Of a stretch of DNA of 64,000 nt, positions 1 through 11,151 are shown piece by piece. The stretch covers positions 177,062,501 to 177,126,500 of the forward strand of contig CM065809.1 in assembly GCA_033398695.1 (NCBI GenBank), given 5' to 3'. The notes beneath the pieces were generated by a model, which was given only the letters and a program-made list of their open reading frames with translations, was not told the origin of the DNA and did not search any database. The position numbers and the translations under genes are program-made. The number at the start of each line of letters is the position of its first letter. Position 1 is the first letter of the stretch. Source of the DNA: Orobanche coerulescens (Eukaryota > Streptophyta > Magnoliopsida > Lamiales > Orobanchaceae).

Positions 1-1
1 T

Positions 2-112
2 GAACTAATGGCTTTGTGGATACAATTTAAGGATGAACGGGAACGTTATAGTCATGAAAAATTAATCTCAAAAGATCCAGTTTGTAAGTCCGTTCTGTCA
101 AAGTTGGTATAA
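2..112 (+). CDS. Possible C-terminal tail of an unknown protein
   Basis: A reading frame is open from the window edge to a TAA at 110-112 and encodes about 36 residues rich in charged amino acids (contains WIQFKDERERYSHEK). It could be the end of a gene or transposase that starts outside the window. It is short and I do not recognise it, so it may be chance. Confidence 0.2.
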   Translation, partial: ELMALWIQFKDERERYSHEKLISKDPVCKSVLSKLV

Positions 113-424
113 GGTAATAGAAAAATAATGCAAGTTGATGAATATTATTTTCCAATATTTAAATTTCTCAGCTGCCGATCGGTAACGTCATTTTCATTGA
201 AAAATTTAATATCATATCCTTCGTTTTCTTTTGCAATTTTGTCAAAAGTAGTGACTTATCTGCCGCTCCTTTTTCAATGAAAATAGTAAAGTCGTTTGTC
301 GTTTAGTAAGAAGTTTGTTCTTTAAATTTGGGATCCACAAATCAAAAAATGTATCTCTCATAAAAGTATTTTGAAAGTCTAGTGTAGAAAGATGGAGTTC
401 TCAGAATCCTCATATAGATCTCAT

Positions 425-1057
425 CCAATTAAAACTATATGTATTTTAGGTGGATCAAACTGATAGGTCATATCAGCATATAGATATGGCATATCAATTC
501 GTAAAAGAATTAGGAAAACACAAAATCGATATATTGTATGGTGGGAGTAATTATAGACTTTTGGGTTATCTTTTAGAGGTTGCACAAAATGGGAGAATAA
601 GAGTAACAAGTGCCTTACACTATCCCACAGTTAGAACCAGTAGTATAGGGGTTCAATCAGGTTGATGCTTCAAGCACAGTCTGTGCATGATAGTTTGATG
701 TATGTGGTGAATAATAGTGATGCCTTTATTGTTCTTCCAGGTGGCTATGGCACACTCAATGAGATATTCAACATCACGTCATGGGCTGAGCGGGACTTCC
801 ACACCAAACCTATAGGTTTGTTGAATATTAATAATTTCTTCAATGATTTGCTTGCCTTTCTGGATCAATGAGTAGATCACAACTTTATATCTCAGCCATC
901 ACGAGATATAATAACATGTGCTGACACTGTTGCTGATCTACTTATAAAGTTTCAGGCATATATTTCAGTTAAGAATTTGGAAGTCAAGGTTTATCAGCCA
1001 CAGAGTATTGGCGCCAAACGAAAAAGAAGTTTAGATCCTTTAGATCATTCATTATAA
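425..1057 (+). pseudogene. LOG-like cytokinin riboside 5'-monophosphate phosphoribohydrolase pseudogene
   Basis: LOG enzymes release active cytokinin bases from their riboside monophosphates. Seen here in order: KTICILGGSN (425-462, matching the N-terminal ICVxCGSxxG region), then after a frameshift KIDILYGGSN (matching IDLVYGGG), then LPGGYGTLNE (about 735-765, the family signature PGGxGTxxE), then TSWAERDFHTKPIGLLN. An in-frame TGA at 869-871 is followed in the same frame by VDHNFISQPSRDIITCADTV, ending at TAA 1055-1057. The stretch between the GG motif and the signature is shortened. Family genes normally have several introns, but none is visible here, so a retrocopy or captured cDNA fragment is possible (inference). 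At least one frameshift, one stop and an internal deletion make an active enzyme very unlikely. Confidence 0.85.
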
Positions 1058-1532
1058 ATCCTGATGCCAGAGGGTGGCAGAGTTACGGAGTTTTATACTC
1101 TCAAGACGCATCCCTTTTCTTTTTATGGGTTTCATATGTATTTTCTTTTTCGCGTTTCATATTGTCGAGTGTTTACTGCCTTTGAGCTAGTTTCGATATT
1201 TTTACTTCGACTACTGTGTGCTTCTTCCAAAGCAATAATAAAATCATCTTTTGCTTTTATGCAAATACATTATTTTCACGAATATGTGATATATGCTTCT
1301 CAATAAGCGTTTTCATATCAATATAATTTTAATGATCCCAACATGTAATATAATCAACATGGGATTTATTGAGCAATTATTTTCCAGTGATAGTTTTTCA
1401 TATCACTTGTCAAATGCTTCCATCATGCAGTTTCCATGGGATTTTCTTTAATTAATCGTTGATAGCTTATGGTATCACTTGCTCAATTTTCTCCGTTCGT
1501 GTTTAATCATGGAGATCGGATATTATATCCAT
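1058..1532. other. Intergenic, no gene seen
   Basis: The sequence is A+T-rich with only short ORFs lacking recognisable motifs. Nothing further can be supported. Confidence 0.5.
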
Positions 1533-1703
1533 CAATTGCTTCTTCTTCGAGAGCAGGATTTGAATCATTGATCAACTATTTCTTCAGAGTAGGATTTATT
1601 TCTTTCAACTGCTTCTTCAGAGCAAGATTTAGATAATCGATCAACTACTTCTCCAGAGTAGGATTTATTTTATCAACTGCTTTTTCTTCGAGAGCAGGAT
1701 TTA
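1533..1703. repeat. Imperfect tandem repeat, ~45-50-bp units
   Basis: Four imperfect copies of a unit built around TCAACTGCTTCTTCAGAGCA followed by GGATTTA occur in a row. They alternate between forms with 'cgagagcagg' and 'cagagtagg'. No coding function is evident. Confidence 0.6.
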
Positions 1704-2429
1704 TGAACCATTCATGTGGTATAACCAACCACGATGGTGATATATAATATATAAATTGCGTACACGTAAAATCATCCGTCTTGTGATAATTGAACTCATC
1801 ACATGGGAGGTATTATAATTATATAAAATAAACGCAATAAATATGTGGTTTTAAACCACCATTTTGAGATAAGTAAGAGACATAATTTAAACTGCAAAAT
1901 AATTCACTCCTTGTACCAGAGCTGGATCGTCCAATCAATTCCTCAAAATAGTCATCGTCAAGGTATAGGTCGAAATATCGACTGCCGTTAATAGCAAGTG
2001 TAATGGTATGTATTCATAATTCTTTGTGGTTTTCGGGATTGGATATTAATTCGTGCGTTGTAATAAATTTAATAATGACATATATGAAAAGAGTTAATAC
2101 CCATATCAATATTAATGTCAAATCGTTTTTTGAAATGGAGTCGGTGGTATCGAAAAATCATTCGATAAAGATATGTATATGTAAGAAAAACGAATGTATA
2201 ATTCAATAAATTAAAAGAATATTTTATTCTTTTATTATTTTGTTAATAATCTTGTCACTTTGTACTGACTTCAAAACATGAAGCTGTTATTTTTTTTTTT
2301 TTTCTTTTTTCGTTTTTCCACTGACTTTTTTTTTTCAATCCCTCTCTCTCCTTTGTCTTTCTTATTGTTCCGTGAAGAATTTTATTTCTTGTTTTCATCC
2401 TGAGACGCGTCAACATATATAAAAAAAAA
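1704..2429. other. Intergenic with pyrimidine-rich tract
   Basis: No gene is supported. A strongly T- and C-rich tract lies at about 2287-2350 and a short A-run near 2421. Confidence 0.4.
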
Positions 2430-2533
2430 AAGTACCTGTGAACGACCGCCTCCGGACCACCGACAACCGTACCACCCGAACCCGCCGGAGTTGAAGAAAT
2501 TCCTCCCGCTCCAGAACTCGTCGGAACAATGCG
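2430..2533 (-). other. Exon-like G+C-rich segment with possible splice donor
   Basis: On the minus strand an ATG (near 2533) opens MRRIVPTSSGAGGISS..., continuing through a Gly/Ser/Thr-rich stretch to a GT-type donor near 2432, where T-rich sequence begins. It is clearly more G+C-rich than its surroundings. It might be the first exon or a broken exon of a gene related to the ORF at 2774-3064, but no downstream exon was found and I do not recognise the peptide. Confidence 0.2.
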
Positions 2534-2773
2534 TCTCATGGGTGGATGTAAAATCTGCCCGTTTATCACGCTAAGCTTCGCCAGGAGCTTAGAACAAACC
2601 GAGTGAAGAATCCAATTACGACACTTCCTTGAAACGGAATCTGATTTGCATCTCTTCCATTTGATCCTGAAGCAAAATCTGATTCATATCTGCGTCCTTA
2701 ATCCTTCTACAATCGAGCCTTCCGCATGAACCCGATTTTCCGGCGTGTTATAAAACTTGTCGAGGAACTCGAC

Positions 2774-3064
2774 TCAGACGGAGTAGCTCCGGACGGCCTG
2801 TTGACCGAAGTTGATGGCGCCCTTGAGAACCTCCCATATCATGTGCCAGACCTCGTACAACCTCTCGTCCAACTTGGGATCCGGGCTGGAGTTCAGAATT
2901 TGCTTCACCGTCTCGTGGTTGTTATTGCAGGCGTCAAAGTGCCTGATCCGCTCCGGTTCGCTGTCGAACGGAATCTGACGGATTTGATCGAACTCTTGGT
3001 CGTGTATGATCTCCGACAGCCGCAGGAGCTGCTCCTTGTTCAGCTGGACAAGCCCTTCTTCCAT
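2774..3064 (-). CDS. Hypothetical intronless 96-aa protein
   Basis: The ORF starts MEEGLVQLNKEQLLRLSEII and encodes a helix-rich, acidic, low-glycine protein with two Trp in YEVWHMIWEVLKG and a C-terminal AVRSYSV. Base composition is clearly more G+C-rich than the flanks, which suggests real coding sequence now or in the past. No signal peptide, membrane segment or metal-binding motif is visible. It lies about 185 bp downstream (minus direction) of an LTR plus primer-binding site (3249-3475), so it may be a host fragment beside or inside a broken retroelement. I do not recognise the family. The plus-strand ORF over the same region is judged a shadow. Confidence 0.4.
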   Translation of the reverse strand: MEEGLVQLNKEQLLRLSEIIHDQEFDQIRQIPFDSEPERIRHFDACNNNHETVKQILNSSPDPKLDERLYEVWHMIWEVLKGAINFGQQAVRSYSV

Positions 3065-3248
3065 TTTTGCTTCTTTTTTTTTTTGTGTGTGTTATGGCTA
3101 TGCTATGAGTGCTTTTGATGAACTTTGAAAACCATTTACAGGATATAGATCTAAAATTGATGATAATAATTTGATTTCTGATACAGAGGATCATCTATAC
3201 GATGTAATTGTAGAGCATACTATCGACATATTACTCAAGTGGTTAGAG

Positions 3249-3262
3249 TCGTGCTGATAACG
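3249..3262 (-). promoter_or_regulatory. Retroelement primer-binding site, tRNA-Ile anticodon-arm type
   Basis: Plus-strand TCGTGCTGATAACG lies directly next to the end of the LTR at 3263-3475. It is the same site found in elements A and C. The core differs from the anticodon arm of cytosolic tRNA-Ile(AAU), TCGTGCTAATAACG as remembered, only at the wobble position. Confidence 0.6.
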
Positions 3263-3475
3263 TGTTGTAAAATCGAAATATTGTAGAGAGAGAAAATAGA
3301 GAGAATATAGAGAATGATTCTCAAGAATATTTTTCATTAATAACTGAAGCCCTATTTATAGGAAAACTTCAGATGGCACAATCGTAATTACATAATTACA
3401 TCAGGGGCATAATAATCATTCACATTATATAAAAACAAAAAGATAATTAAAATGTCACTTTGTGTTTTTATAACA
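3263..3475 (-). mobile_element. Isolated Copia-type 5' LTR remnant
   Basis: In minus orientation it starts TGTTATAAAAACACAAAGTG and ends in CAACA next to a primer-binding site, so it reads as a 5' LTR of about 213 bp. No partner LTR, gag or pol follows within the window. It differs in sequence from the LTRs of elements A and C although it shares their primer site. It is probably a truncated element; its leader may run to about 3120. Confidence 0.55.
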
Positions 3476-4007
3476 ATCTCAAGAAAGATAGATCGACCAA
3501 GTTTACTTTTTATTTTTTATCGACATAGTTTTGGTACTGGTGCGGAAGGTGTCATGTGTTCGGATGATGGTTTTCAACTTTGTATTTTTTTTTTTTTTTT
3601 TTTGGGTTCTAATTGTTAGTGTTCCGTTTTTTTTCTTAAAAAAAAAAAAAAAAAAAGGTTTGGATTGATATATCTTGGATTCATAAGGGAAAGTTTTTAT
3701 AGCAATTTTTTCTTTTTGGGTTTTACAAATGTATTTTATTCATTGGAAAAAATAATAAATTCAAAACAAAATAATCAAATTCGTTCTTCATGTAATCATC
3801 TCGAGAGGGGGAGGGGGGGGGGGGGGTAGGTACACCATCGACGCCTATTTGACAACGCAGCCCACATACAGAGTTTAGTTTCAATAATTCTGTATTAAAA
3901 AATCTAGTTTTTCAATATAATATCTTCATTTATAATTAAAATTTATATATAGCATTTTTATATTGAAAAAATTACAAAACAATTGAGTGTAGATAGTTTA
4001 AAATAAG
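3476..4007. other. Intergenic, homopolymer-rich
   Basis: No gene is seen. T-run at about 3585-3604, A-run at about 3639-3657, and a G-run at about 3806-3826. Confidence 0.5.
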
Positions 4008-4012
4008 AGTTG

Positions 4013-4236
4013 TGTTTGAGGAGAAAAGTAAAGACAGCAAATTAATTGTATTGATAACAATGAATAGATGGGCCTTTATATAGGCATTACAAAGAGAGTC
4101 TTTCCATACATAGGATTCCTAGTTAAGGTAAGACATCTAATGAGATCCAACTACTTGGAAGAGTCTAACCTTCCATAACTCTTATCCCCTACAACTAAGA
4201 CAGGTAAGACACCAATACGGGAAGGATTTCCTAACA
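4013..4236 (-). repeat. Element A 3' LTR
   Basis: It is the partner of 11165-11396. It contains the same TATATAAA promoter box in sense orientation. Its first bases (TGTTAGGAAATCC) have lost two bases relative to the other copy. Confidence 0.9.
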
Positions 4237-4418
4237 CTTCGTGTCGAACGCTAATACTAACATGGTGCACACGGTGTTGCCTCGGTAAAAAACCTTTCCA
4301 AGTCAAATAAAACCCCGTGGGAAAAACAAAGACTTTGGTGAGGAAAAAGAGCGCAACGCACCAACTACAAATGTCAGAATCATGTGAAGTATACTCCCCC
4401 TGAGGTATACATGATAGC
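4237..4418 (-). other. Element A 3' untranslated segment and purine tracts
   Basis: Between the RNase H stop and the 3' LTR, the sense strand carries a CAGGGGGAGTATAC tract near 4388-4401 and a degenerate purine stretch just before the LTR. It also has the 'ttttcccac ... ggttttacc' style region typical of Copia 3' ends. Confidence 0.6.
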
Positions 4419-5927
4419 TCATTCCATCGAGCCATCTTTAGTTGAGCTAGGATAATCGACACATTCCGATATGCTTCTCACATGTTTCTCAAATGTAGAT
4501 TTCGGCAGAGACTTAGTGAACAAGTCTGCGATATTCTCATCGGAACTCACTTGTTTCACTTCGATATTCAGCAATTTCTGCTGCTGCTGATTATAAAAGA
4601 ACTTCGGCGCAATATGCTTGGTATTGTCACCCTTTATGAAACCTAACTTCATCTGCTCAATGCATGCCGCATTGTCCTCAAAGATGCAAGTAGAGGTTGC
4701 TGTAGTGGGATCTAATCCACACGTTCCTCGTATATGGTCTATGACTGACCGGAGCCAAATGCACTCCCTTACGGATTCGTGCAATGCAATTATCTCTGCA
4801 TGGTTCGAGGAAGTAGCAACCAGGGTCTGTTTGGTAGATTGCCAAGATATCGCCGTATTCCCAATGGTGAACACATAACCAGTTTGGGAACGTCCTTTAT
4901 GCGGGTCAGAGAGATAACCGGCATCAGCAAATCCAACTAACGTGTCGTTAGGATTCTCTGCATAAAGGGTAAGCTTGCTCGCACTAGCACTTCTGGTAGT
5001 CAAGCTACCATGCTTAGCTGCAATATCAGAGGAAGATCGACGGTCGGTATGCATCGTCTTAACCTCAACAATTCCTTTCGGAATATCACTCTCTTTTGCG
5101 TAGGGAAAGAACAATCCAAGGTCACTTGAGCCTTTCAAGTATCGAAAGATGTGTTTTACTCCATTCCAATGTCTTATCGTGGGAGCGGAGCTAAATCTCG
5201 CTAACAGATTCACAGAGAATGTGATGTCTGGACGAGTACATTGAGCCAGATACAACAACGCACCGATTGCGCTAAGGTACGGTGTTTCTGCTCCAAGGAC
5301 CTCTTCATCCTCCTCTTTAGGACGAAACGGATCCTTGTTCATTTCCAGACTTCGACCAATCATGGGGGTAGCAAGAGGATGTGCCTTGTCCATGCTAAAT
5401 CGCCTGAGCATTTTGTGGTCATAGGCAGACTGATGAATGAGTATACCATCATCTCGATGTTCTAGCTCTAAGCCCAAGCAGAATCGGGTCCTACCCAGAT
5501 CTTTCATCTCGAATTCGGATTTAAGGTAGCGGGCCGTTTCATTGACCTCATCTATGGTACCGATGACATTCATGTCATCTACATAGACGGCTACAATCAC
5601 GAATCCTGCATCTGTTCTTTTCACGAATATGCATGGACAAATGTCACTGTTCTTGTATCCCTTCCCAACCAAGTATTCACTTAGGCGGTTGTACCACATC
5701 CTTCCGGATTGTTTCAACCCATATAGTGAACGACGCAATTTCACAGCGTACGCGCTCCGTGGTTTAGAGCTACTTGATTTGGGCCATGAAATCCCTTCGG
5801 GGACTTTCATATAGATATCCGTATCTAGATCCCCATAAAGATACGCTGTAACCACATCCATAAGCCGCATGTTCAGCTTTTCTGACACTACCAAACCGAC
5901 TAAGTAGCGGAAAGTGATGATGTCCAT
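4419..5927 (-). CDS. Element A pol: reverse transcriptase and RNase H
   Basis: A 502-codon ORF. Reverse transcriptase motifs: [14 protein letters not shown] near residue 23, [12 protein letters not shown] near 68, and the catalytic YVDD at about 115-118. The RNase H domain starts near residue 330 ([20 protein letters not shown]) and continues through ISWQSTKQ and the C-terminal [11 protein letters not shown]. The natural protein is longer: RT residues upstream, such as the RYKARLVAQ and [11 protein letters not shown] regions, lie in 5930-6045 in another frame, so this ORF starts inside RT. It is the best preserved part of the element's pol. Confidence 0.88.
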   Translation of the reverse strand: MDIITFRYLVGLVVSEKLNMRLMDVVTAYLYGDLDTDIYMKVPEGISWPKSSSSKPRSAYAVKLRRSLYGLKQSGRMWYNRLSEYLVGKGYKNSDICPCIFVKRTDAGFVIVAVYVDDMNVIGTIDEVNETARYLKSEFEMKDLGRTRFCLGLELEHRDDGILIHQSAYDHKMLRRFSMDKAHPLATPMIGRSLEMNKDPFRPKEEDEEVLGAETPYLSAIGALLYLAQCTRPDITFSVNLLARFSSAPTIRHWNGVKHIFRYLKGSSDLGLFFPYAKESDIPKGIVEVKTMHTDRRSSSDIAAKHGSLTTRSASASKLTLYAENPNDTLVGFADAGYLSDPHKGRSQTGYVFTIGNTAISWQSTKQTLVATSSNHAEIIALHESVRECIWLRSVIDHIRGTCGLDPTTATSTCIFEDNAACIEQMKLGFIKGDNTKHIAPKFFYNQQQQKLLNIEVKQVSSDENIADLFTKSLPKSTFEKHVRSISECVDYPSSTKDGSME

Positions 5928-6803
5928 AACGGGAGAATACGTCTCCTCGTAGTCAATGCCAGGCGCCGCGAGAAGCCTTGGGCAACTAGTCTCGCTTTGT
6001 AACGCATGACCTCATCTTTATCATTGCGTTTACGAACAAAGACCCATTTATGTCCAATCGTTTAACGCCCACGGGTATTGGCTCGATACGCCAAATACCT
6101 CACGTTTAGCCGTTGAGTCTAGTTCACCGCATTGCATCTTTCCATTTCGCCAATCGGCTCGTTGTTGACACTCAAAGAACCAGCGCTGCTCGGCGTCGTC
6201 GTCTTCAATAATTTCTTGAGCGACGGAGTAGGCAAAAGCATCGCCGACTAGCGTGGACGACTGCCCAATAAATGCGTATTCACTCGTACATTGCATCGAG
6301 ATTTCTTTATTTTCCGACATCAACAAAGTTTCCGACGCGTCCGTCGATTGTTCCATTGTTGATTCGAGGACATATCCGTAGTCGAGATAATCTCGTGTGA
6401 CGGAGTCACCGTGTCGATGATGAGAGGATTTTGTGCCTCCGTTCCTCTTCTCTTTCGAGGTTCGGTATCCTTTCTACCCACCGCTTCCCCTCTTTCGAGG
6501 TGGATGAGAGCGGCCAAGCAGCCATCCCACCACTAAGGTTGACGCCGGTGGCATCATTCCTTTGGGCGGCCGAACCTTGCCCTATAATCGACTTCTAACC
6601 TTGCAGAACATTCGCAATGGAATGGTAGATCTTGTCACTTTCGCAGACGGTAAAGCTATCGGGCATCAAATCCGCAACTTTCAAGATCGAGAATACGTTG
6701 CACTTCTAGCTCGGATTGAGCTGTGCGGGGATCTTGATGAGGCAAGGAGGAGCACACCGGACAATTTCTGGCGTTCAACCGAATCGCTCGATTCCTCTCT
6801 CCC
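5928..6803 (-). pseudogene. Element A pol: integrase-RT linker and RT N-terminus, frameshifted
   Basis: The reading frame moves among several short ORFs (6048-6356, 6320-6517). The start of RT ([20 protein letters not shown]) is visible at about 5985-6050. The linker is poorly conserved in Copia elements, and only its position identifies the rest. Confidence 0.65.
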
Positions 6804-8260
6804 CTAACGACGGGAAGTTTGTCTCATCAAAGTGACAATCGCAAATCTTGCAAGAAATGTATCTCCTGTCAAAGGTTCCAAATAGCGGATAATTTTAGGC
6901 GATTCATAGCCAACATATATACCTAATCGTCTTTGCGGACCCATTTTAGTACGCTGTGGAGGCGTAATTGGCACATATACCGCACAACCAAAAATGCGTA
7001 AGTGTGAAATATCAGGCTCACATCCAGTTACCAACTGGTACGCACTAAACGGTTGATTGGCAGTGGGTAGAAAGCGAATAAGTATAGCCGCATGCAAAAT
7101 TGCAAACCCCAGGCAGAAATCGGCAAGTTGGTGCGCAATACCAATGCTCGGGCGATAAGCTGTAACCGCTTAATCATAGCCTCGGCAAGGCCATTCTGCG
7201 AATGAACGTGGGGGACGGGATGTTCAACATCAATCCCAATCGACATGCAATAGTCGTCAAAAGACTTTGACGTAAACTCTCCAGCATTGTCCAATCTTAA
7301 TGACGAGATTGGGAAGTCAGAGTGGTTAACCCGTAACTTGATGATTTGTGCTAGGAGTTTAGCAAATGCAGCGTTTCTTGTGGATAGCAGAGCGACGTGT
7401 GACCATCGCGTCGACGCATCAACCAGAACCATAAAATATCTGAATGGTCCGCACTCTGGTTGAATAGGTCCACATATGTCCCCTTGAATTCTTTGTAAGA
7501 AGCGAATATTTTGTGTTGAGTCTTTAGCAAAGGACGGAGAGGGTATCAACTTTGCTAGTGAACAGGCTTTACAAAACGATTTATGGGCATTAGAAATTGC
7601 CACGGAAGCCTCGGGATTTACAAGAGATGCACCGTCAACCTTATTAGGGCGTGCGATCTTTAGTCCCGGTGATACGGTATCAAGCTCACTCACATCAATG
7701 CCGATATCGAGTGGTGCTTCCAATCGTTTTCTGGACTTGAAAAACGGATGACCATGTGAGTTTTTCAAAATGCGAATCATCATGTCGCGTCCAGGGTGAC
7801 CGAGTCGGTCATGCCATAGTTGGTATGCTTCGGAATCACACAGTTCGTGACTCACAGCATAGGATTCAATAACCCTTATTGTAGTCTGGTATAAACCACT
7901 ACTTAGACTCATAAGTTTCTCGAGAACGCGGCGTCTTCCGCATTCTGCCAGAGTAACACACAAAAATTCTGTCCCATTCTCACAATGTGTATCAAGGTGA
8001 TAACCGTTGGCACGGATGTCCCTAAAACTTAGCAAGGTTCGGTTTGCTCTTGGGGCATAGAGAGCATTTGTGACATTAATATGCGTACCATTAGGTAGCA
8101 AGAAATGAGCAGGTCCCCTCCCTTGAATTACTTGGGAGGAACCAATCATTGTTGTCACTGAGGATATGTATGGCACAATATCCTTGAATAATTGCCTATT
8201 CCGAAGAATAGTGTGGGTTGTTCCACTATCAGCAAGGCACTCAATTTCGCCACGAGACAT
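6804..8260 (-). pseudogene. Element A pol: protease and integrase, one frameshift
   Basis: The upstream frame (8260 to 7028) begins with the protease active site CLADSGTTHTIL. It continues with the pre-integrase segment (YQLWHDRLGHPG, FCKACSLAK) and the integrase core with GDICGP, RLDNAGEF and LAEAM, the positions expected for the D,D,E triad. Near 7090 the frame shifts and integrase resumes in 7097-6804 (HLRIFGCAVYVP, RLGIYVGYESP). The product would process the polyprotein and insert cDNA. The shift should truncate it. Confidence 0.88.
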
Positions 8261-9087
8261 CTACAATAAGACATGAAACTCGATTAGTCTTATGATTTAG
8301 AGACATAGCGAAAACTCATTTACATCGAGTTTGGGGAAATTCGACCAAGTTGGTTAGGATCAAAGTTAGCACAATCGCTGGAAGTAATTTTCGTGCAGCT
8401 TGACCTTTGTTCACTAAAACAGCAATAACTTCTTCGTTAAGAAGGTTATGGACGAACGGTCAGTTGTTCTGGAAACTAGACTTCCGTATCTTTCTGTCCA
8501 TAGGTCATGAACTTTCTGGATCATTAAACTCAGATCTCAGTGCTCGTTTCAATTTGCTATTTTGGTATTTCCCTATTGTTGAGTGATAGAGCAAGGTTGA
8601 AGCCATTTTCAAAGGCATTATTGTTGATACAATACTATGGAAATATGGCCATAGGAGCGTTTAAATACTTTAAAACGCATCTTGGTTTTCAATTTATATC
8701 TCTACTAATGATCCTTTCGGTAACTCCAACTTGGTAGACTTGTAGAGAAAGTAGGAATGTCGGTACAGCTAAGGCTGTTTAAAAACCACTGATTCCGTTT
8801 GAACTCTCATAGCATAAACAAATATCAAGGAGGATGCGCCTAGTCTTGATCAAAAGTTTTGATGAAATCCTACCAATGTATCAAATTTTTAACCAAGCAA
8901 TTCATTGCTAGCAATTATTTTGTGATAAACCAAACATGCTTTCGAAGGGAAAAAATAAAATTCATCTTTGCACAATCACAGCAATCAAAAGAATTTTATT
9001 CATCATGGCCAACTTTATTACATTCATGAAAATCCAAAGTAGTTCTCGGAAACTAGAAACAAGACAAAACATAACCAAAGCGTAAAA
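8261..9087 (-). other. Element A non-coding spacer between gag and pol
   Basis: About 0.8 kb without a long ORF separates gag from protease. Its sequence at about 8380-8850 clearly matches element C at about 28640-29140 in sense orientation, so it is a conserved part of this family rather than random filler. Confidence 0.65.
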
Positions 9088-10167
9088 CTAGTCAAAGTCG
9101 GCAACATCCATATGTTGGTCTTTGTCCGCAATGGTGAGAGGATGGATCTCAGTCTGGATCTCAATATGGTTCACCTCCGTATTCTCATTATCTTCTTCCA
9201 TGTAATTCGACTCTTGAGTCAAATATTGTTTATAGTGCTTGTAGTAAGCTTGGATGTTCTTTGGCGCTTTGCAATTGCGGTAAGTATGCTTCTTCGATCC
9301 GCAAGTATAGCAATTCCGGCCTTCCTTTGGAGTGGTTCCATTCCCGGCAGCAGGAGGCGGCCCACGTGGTTGGGTTCCACTAGATCCCGTGGCCGAGCCA
9401 CCTTGCCTCTTCCACACGTTGGAACGACGACCTCGTCTTTTCCCTCGCTTGCTCGAGTCATGCATCCGTGGTGCTTGCAAAAACTGAGTAGCGTTGCCTT
9501 TTCTATTTTGTCGTGGTGCTTCCTTGTGGGTAGCCTGATTCACTTCCGGAATCAGCTTCGTACCAGCTGGGCGCGCATTGCTATTGAGAATAATCTCATG
9601 GTGCCTTTCTTTTTTCGCGAGGTGGGAGATAAGGTCACTAAAGTTCTTAATTCTCCCTTCCTCATAGGCAACGCGCAGCTGATGAGCAATTACACTTGCT
9701 CCCACGGGAAACGTGTTAAGAGTCTTCTCGATCAAATCTTGATCAGACTTCTTGACACCACAAAAACCAAGATCAGCGCGAAGATCGAGGATAGCTTGAT
9801 TATAGGCTTCCACATTCGCATAATCCAAAAATCGGATTTGCTCCCACTCAAGTTGCAATTCGGGGAAGCGCTGATCATGCACATTATTAAATCGTTGTTC
9901 GAGTGTATCCCATAGTTCTTTGGGGGTTTGTAAGTTCATATAACACTTTTTCAACAACGGATGTATATGTCTACGCAAGTACATCGGTCTGATAGCCTTG
10001 GTTTCCTCGCTCGGTTCTTGAGCGGTAGGCTCGTTAGAGGGAAAGATGGTGGTGGTAAATCTCTTACCGACGAACGCCAAGCGAACGTCTGAGACCCACC
10101 TATGGTACTCCTTACCAGCATGGTCAAGGATGTCGAACTCCGGATGAACATTGGAGCTTTGTGCCAT
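9088..10167 (-). CDS. Element A gag (capsid/nucleocapsid)
   Basis: A 359-codon ORF from MAQSSNVHPEFDILDHAG. It is a Copia gag of the UBN2 kind: HPLLKKCYMNLQTPKELWDTL, then FPELQLEWEQIRF. It has a basic region (RGKRRGRRSNVWKR) and one CCHC zinc knuckle CYTCGSKKHTYRNC near residue 285, which binds RNA. The length is normal and the frame is unbroken. It starts about 1 kb after the LTR and is in a separate ORF from pol. Confidence 0.88.
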   Translation of the reverse strand: MAQSSNVHPEFDILDHAGKEYHRWVSDVRLAFVGKRFTTTIFPSNEPTAQEPSEETKAIRPMYLRRHIHPLLKKCYMNLQTPKELWDTLEQRFNNVHDQRFPELQLEWEQIRFLDYANVEAYNQAILDLRADLGFCGVKKSDQDLIEKTLNTFPVGASVIAHQLRVAYEEGRIKNFSDLISHLAKKERHHEIILNSNARPAGTKLIPEVNQATHKEAPRQNRKGNATQFLQAPRMHDSSKRGKRRGRRSNVWKRQGGSATGSSGTQPRGPPPAAGNGTTPKEGRNCYTCGSKKHTYRNCKAPKNIQAYYKHYKQYLTQESNYMEEDNENTEVNHIEIQTEIHPLTIADKDQHMDVADFD

Positions 10168-11151
10168 CTACAAGATATAAACAAGAGGAAGTTAGTCTTG
10201 TTGGATTTTCGGTGACAATGTAAACGGTCACAATCGATGCTTTTAAAAGCGTGTAACATAACCGTTACTCGATTTACTTCCCTTAATTGTTGTTTAGTAA
10301 AGTCGACAAAAAAAACGGCGATATCAGATCGCACCCAGATACGTGGTGTATGCAACAACCACAAGTATCGACTTTTCAACAATTCCGTGACTCCCCCAGG
10401 ACCGTCACACAGTTTTCTTCAACACGCAGAGATACCGACTTCTCTCGCGGTCTTATCCACCGCAAAGTAGCGTGGGGGATAAAGAACCCAAAACCCGTGT
10501 CCCCAAAAGAAAAATTCCCAAAAAGGAGAGAATTGAAAAGGGACAAGTCAGATAGTTACTTCGATTATAAAATTAGGCACGTGCTGAATCTGTGGTGTGC
10601 TTCGATCTACCGGTTGGTACTCGATGCGACGACGTGAAACCGGAGGCGCAATTTTGGCGGCTTCCGAAGATAAGTTGATGTTCGGGTTTTGGTCCGAGAG
10701 TCGGAATCGGCCTTGACTTAGGGCCGGATCGAGCCAGTCGGCGGCGGCCGCGTGGCGGCGGCGGTCCGGCGTGAGGCGGCGGCTGGCAAAGCGGCTGTGG
10801 CTGGCGGCTTCAGGCGGCGGCTGTGGCGGCGGCGAAAGTGGCGGCGTGGCAGCGGCGGTGGCATGGCACAGTGGCGCTGGGCGGTGGCGGCCAAGGCGTG
10901 AGGTCAGCGGCCTGGCGGATTCGACGGCGGACGGGCGGCGAGGCGGCGGCGAGGCGGTGGCGGTCCGGCCAAGCGGCTGGAGCTGGCGGCGGCAGGCTGG
11001 GCGGTTCTGGTGGTGGCTGGAGCGGTGGCGCTGGGCGGTTTTGGGCGGCGGTGTCAGCGGGCGACGGAGGCTGACGGCGGCGGTGGGCCGACGGCGGAGG
11101 CGGAGGCGGCGACTGGCTGATTTTTTCTTTTTTTTTCTTTCGTTCGAGCTA
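10168..11151 (-). other. Element A long leader with G+C-rich CGG/CCG-like repeats
   Basis: Between the primer site and gag lies a 1-kb leader. Its part at 10740-11125 is very G+C-rich and built from degenerate GGC/GCG triplets, unlike the A+T-rich surroundings. A minus ORF (11192-10548, 214 codons, Arg/Pro/Ala-rich) covers it but looks like low-complexity translation. The segment near 10300-10420 matches element C at 27930-28035. Confidence 0.6.

Noticed and set aside
2726..3118. 130-codon plus-strand ORF
   Set aside because: It is the shadow of the 2774-3064 minus ORF; its composition (Val/Leu-rich, then a poly-Phe end from a T-run) looks like antisense translation.
9112..9915. 267-codon plus-strand ORF
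   Set aside because: It is antisense to the element A gag, whose zinc knuckle and UBN2 motifs are clear.
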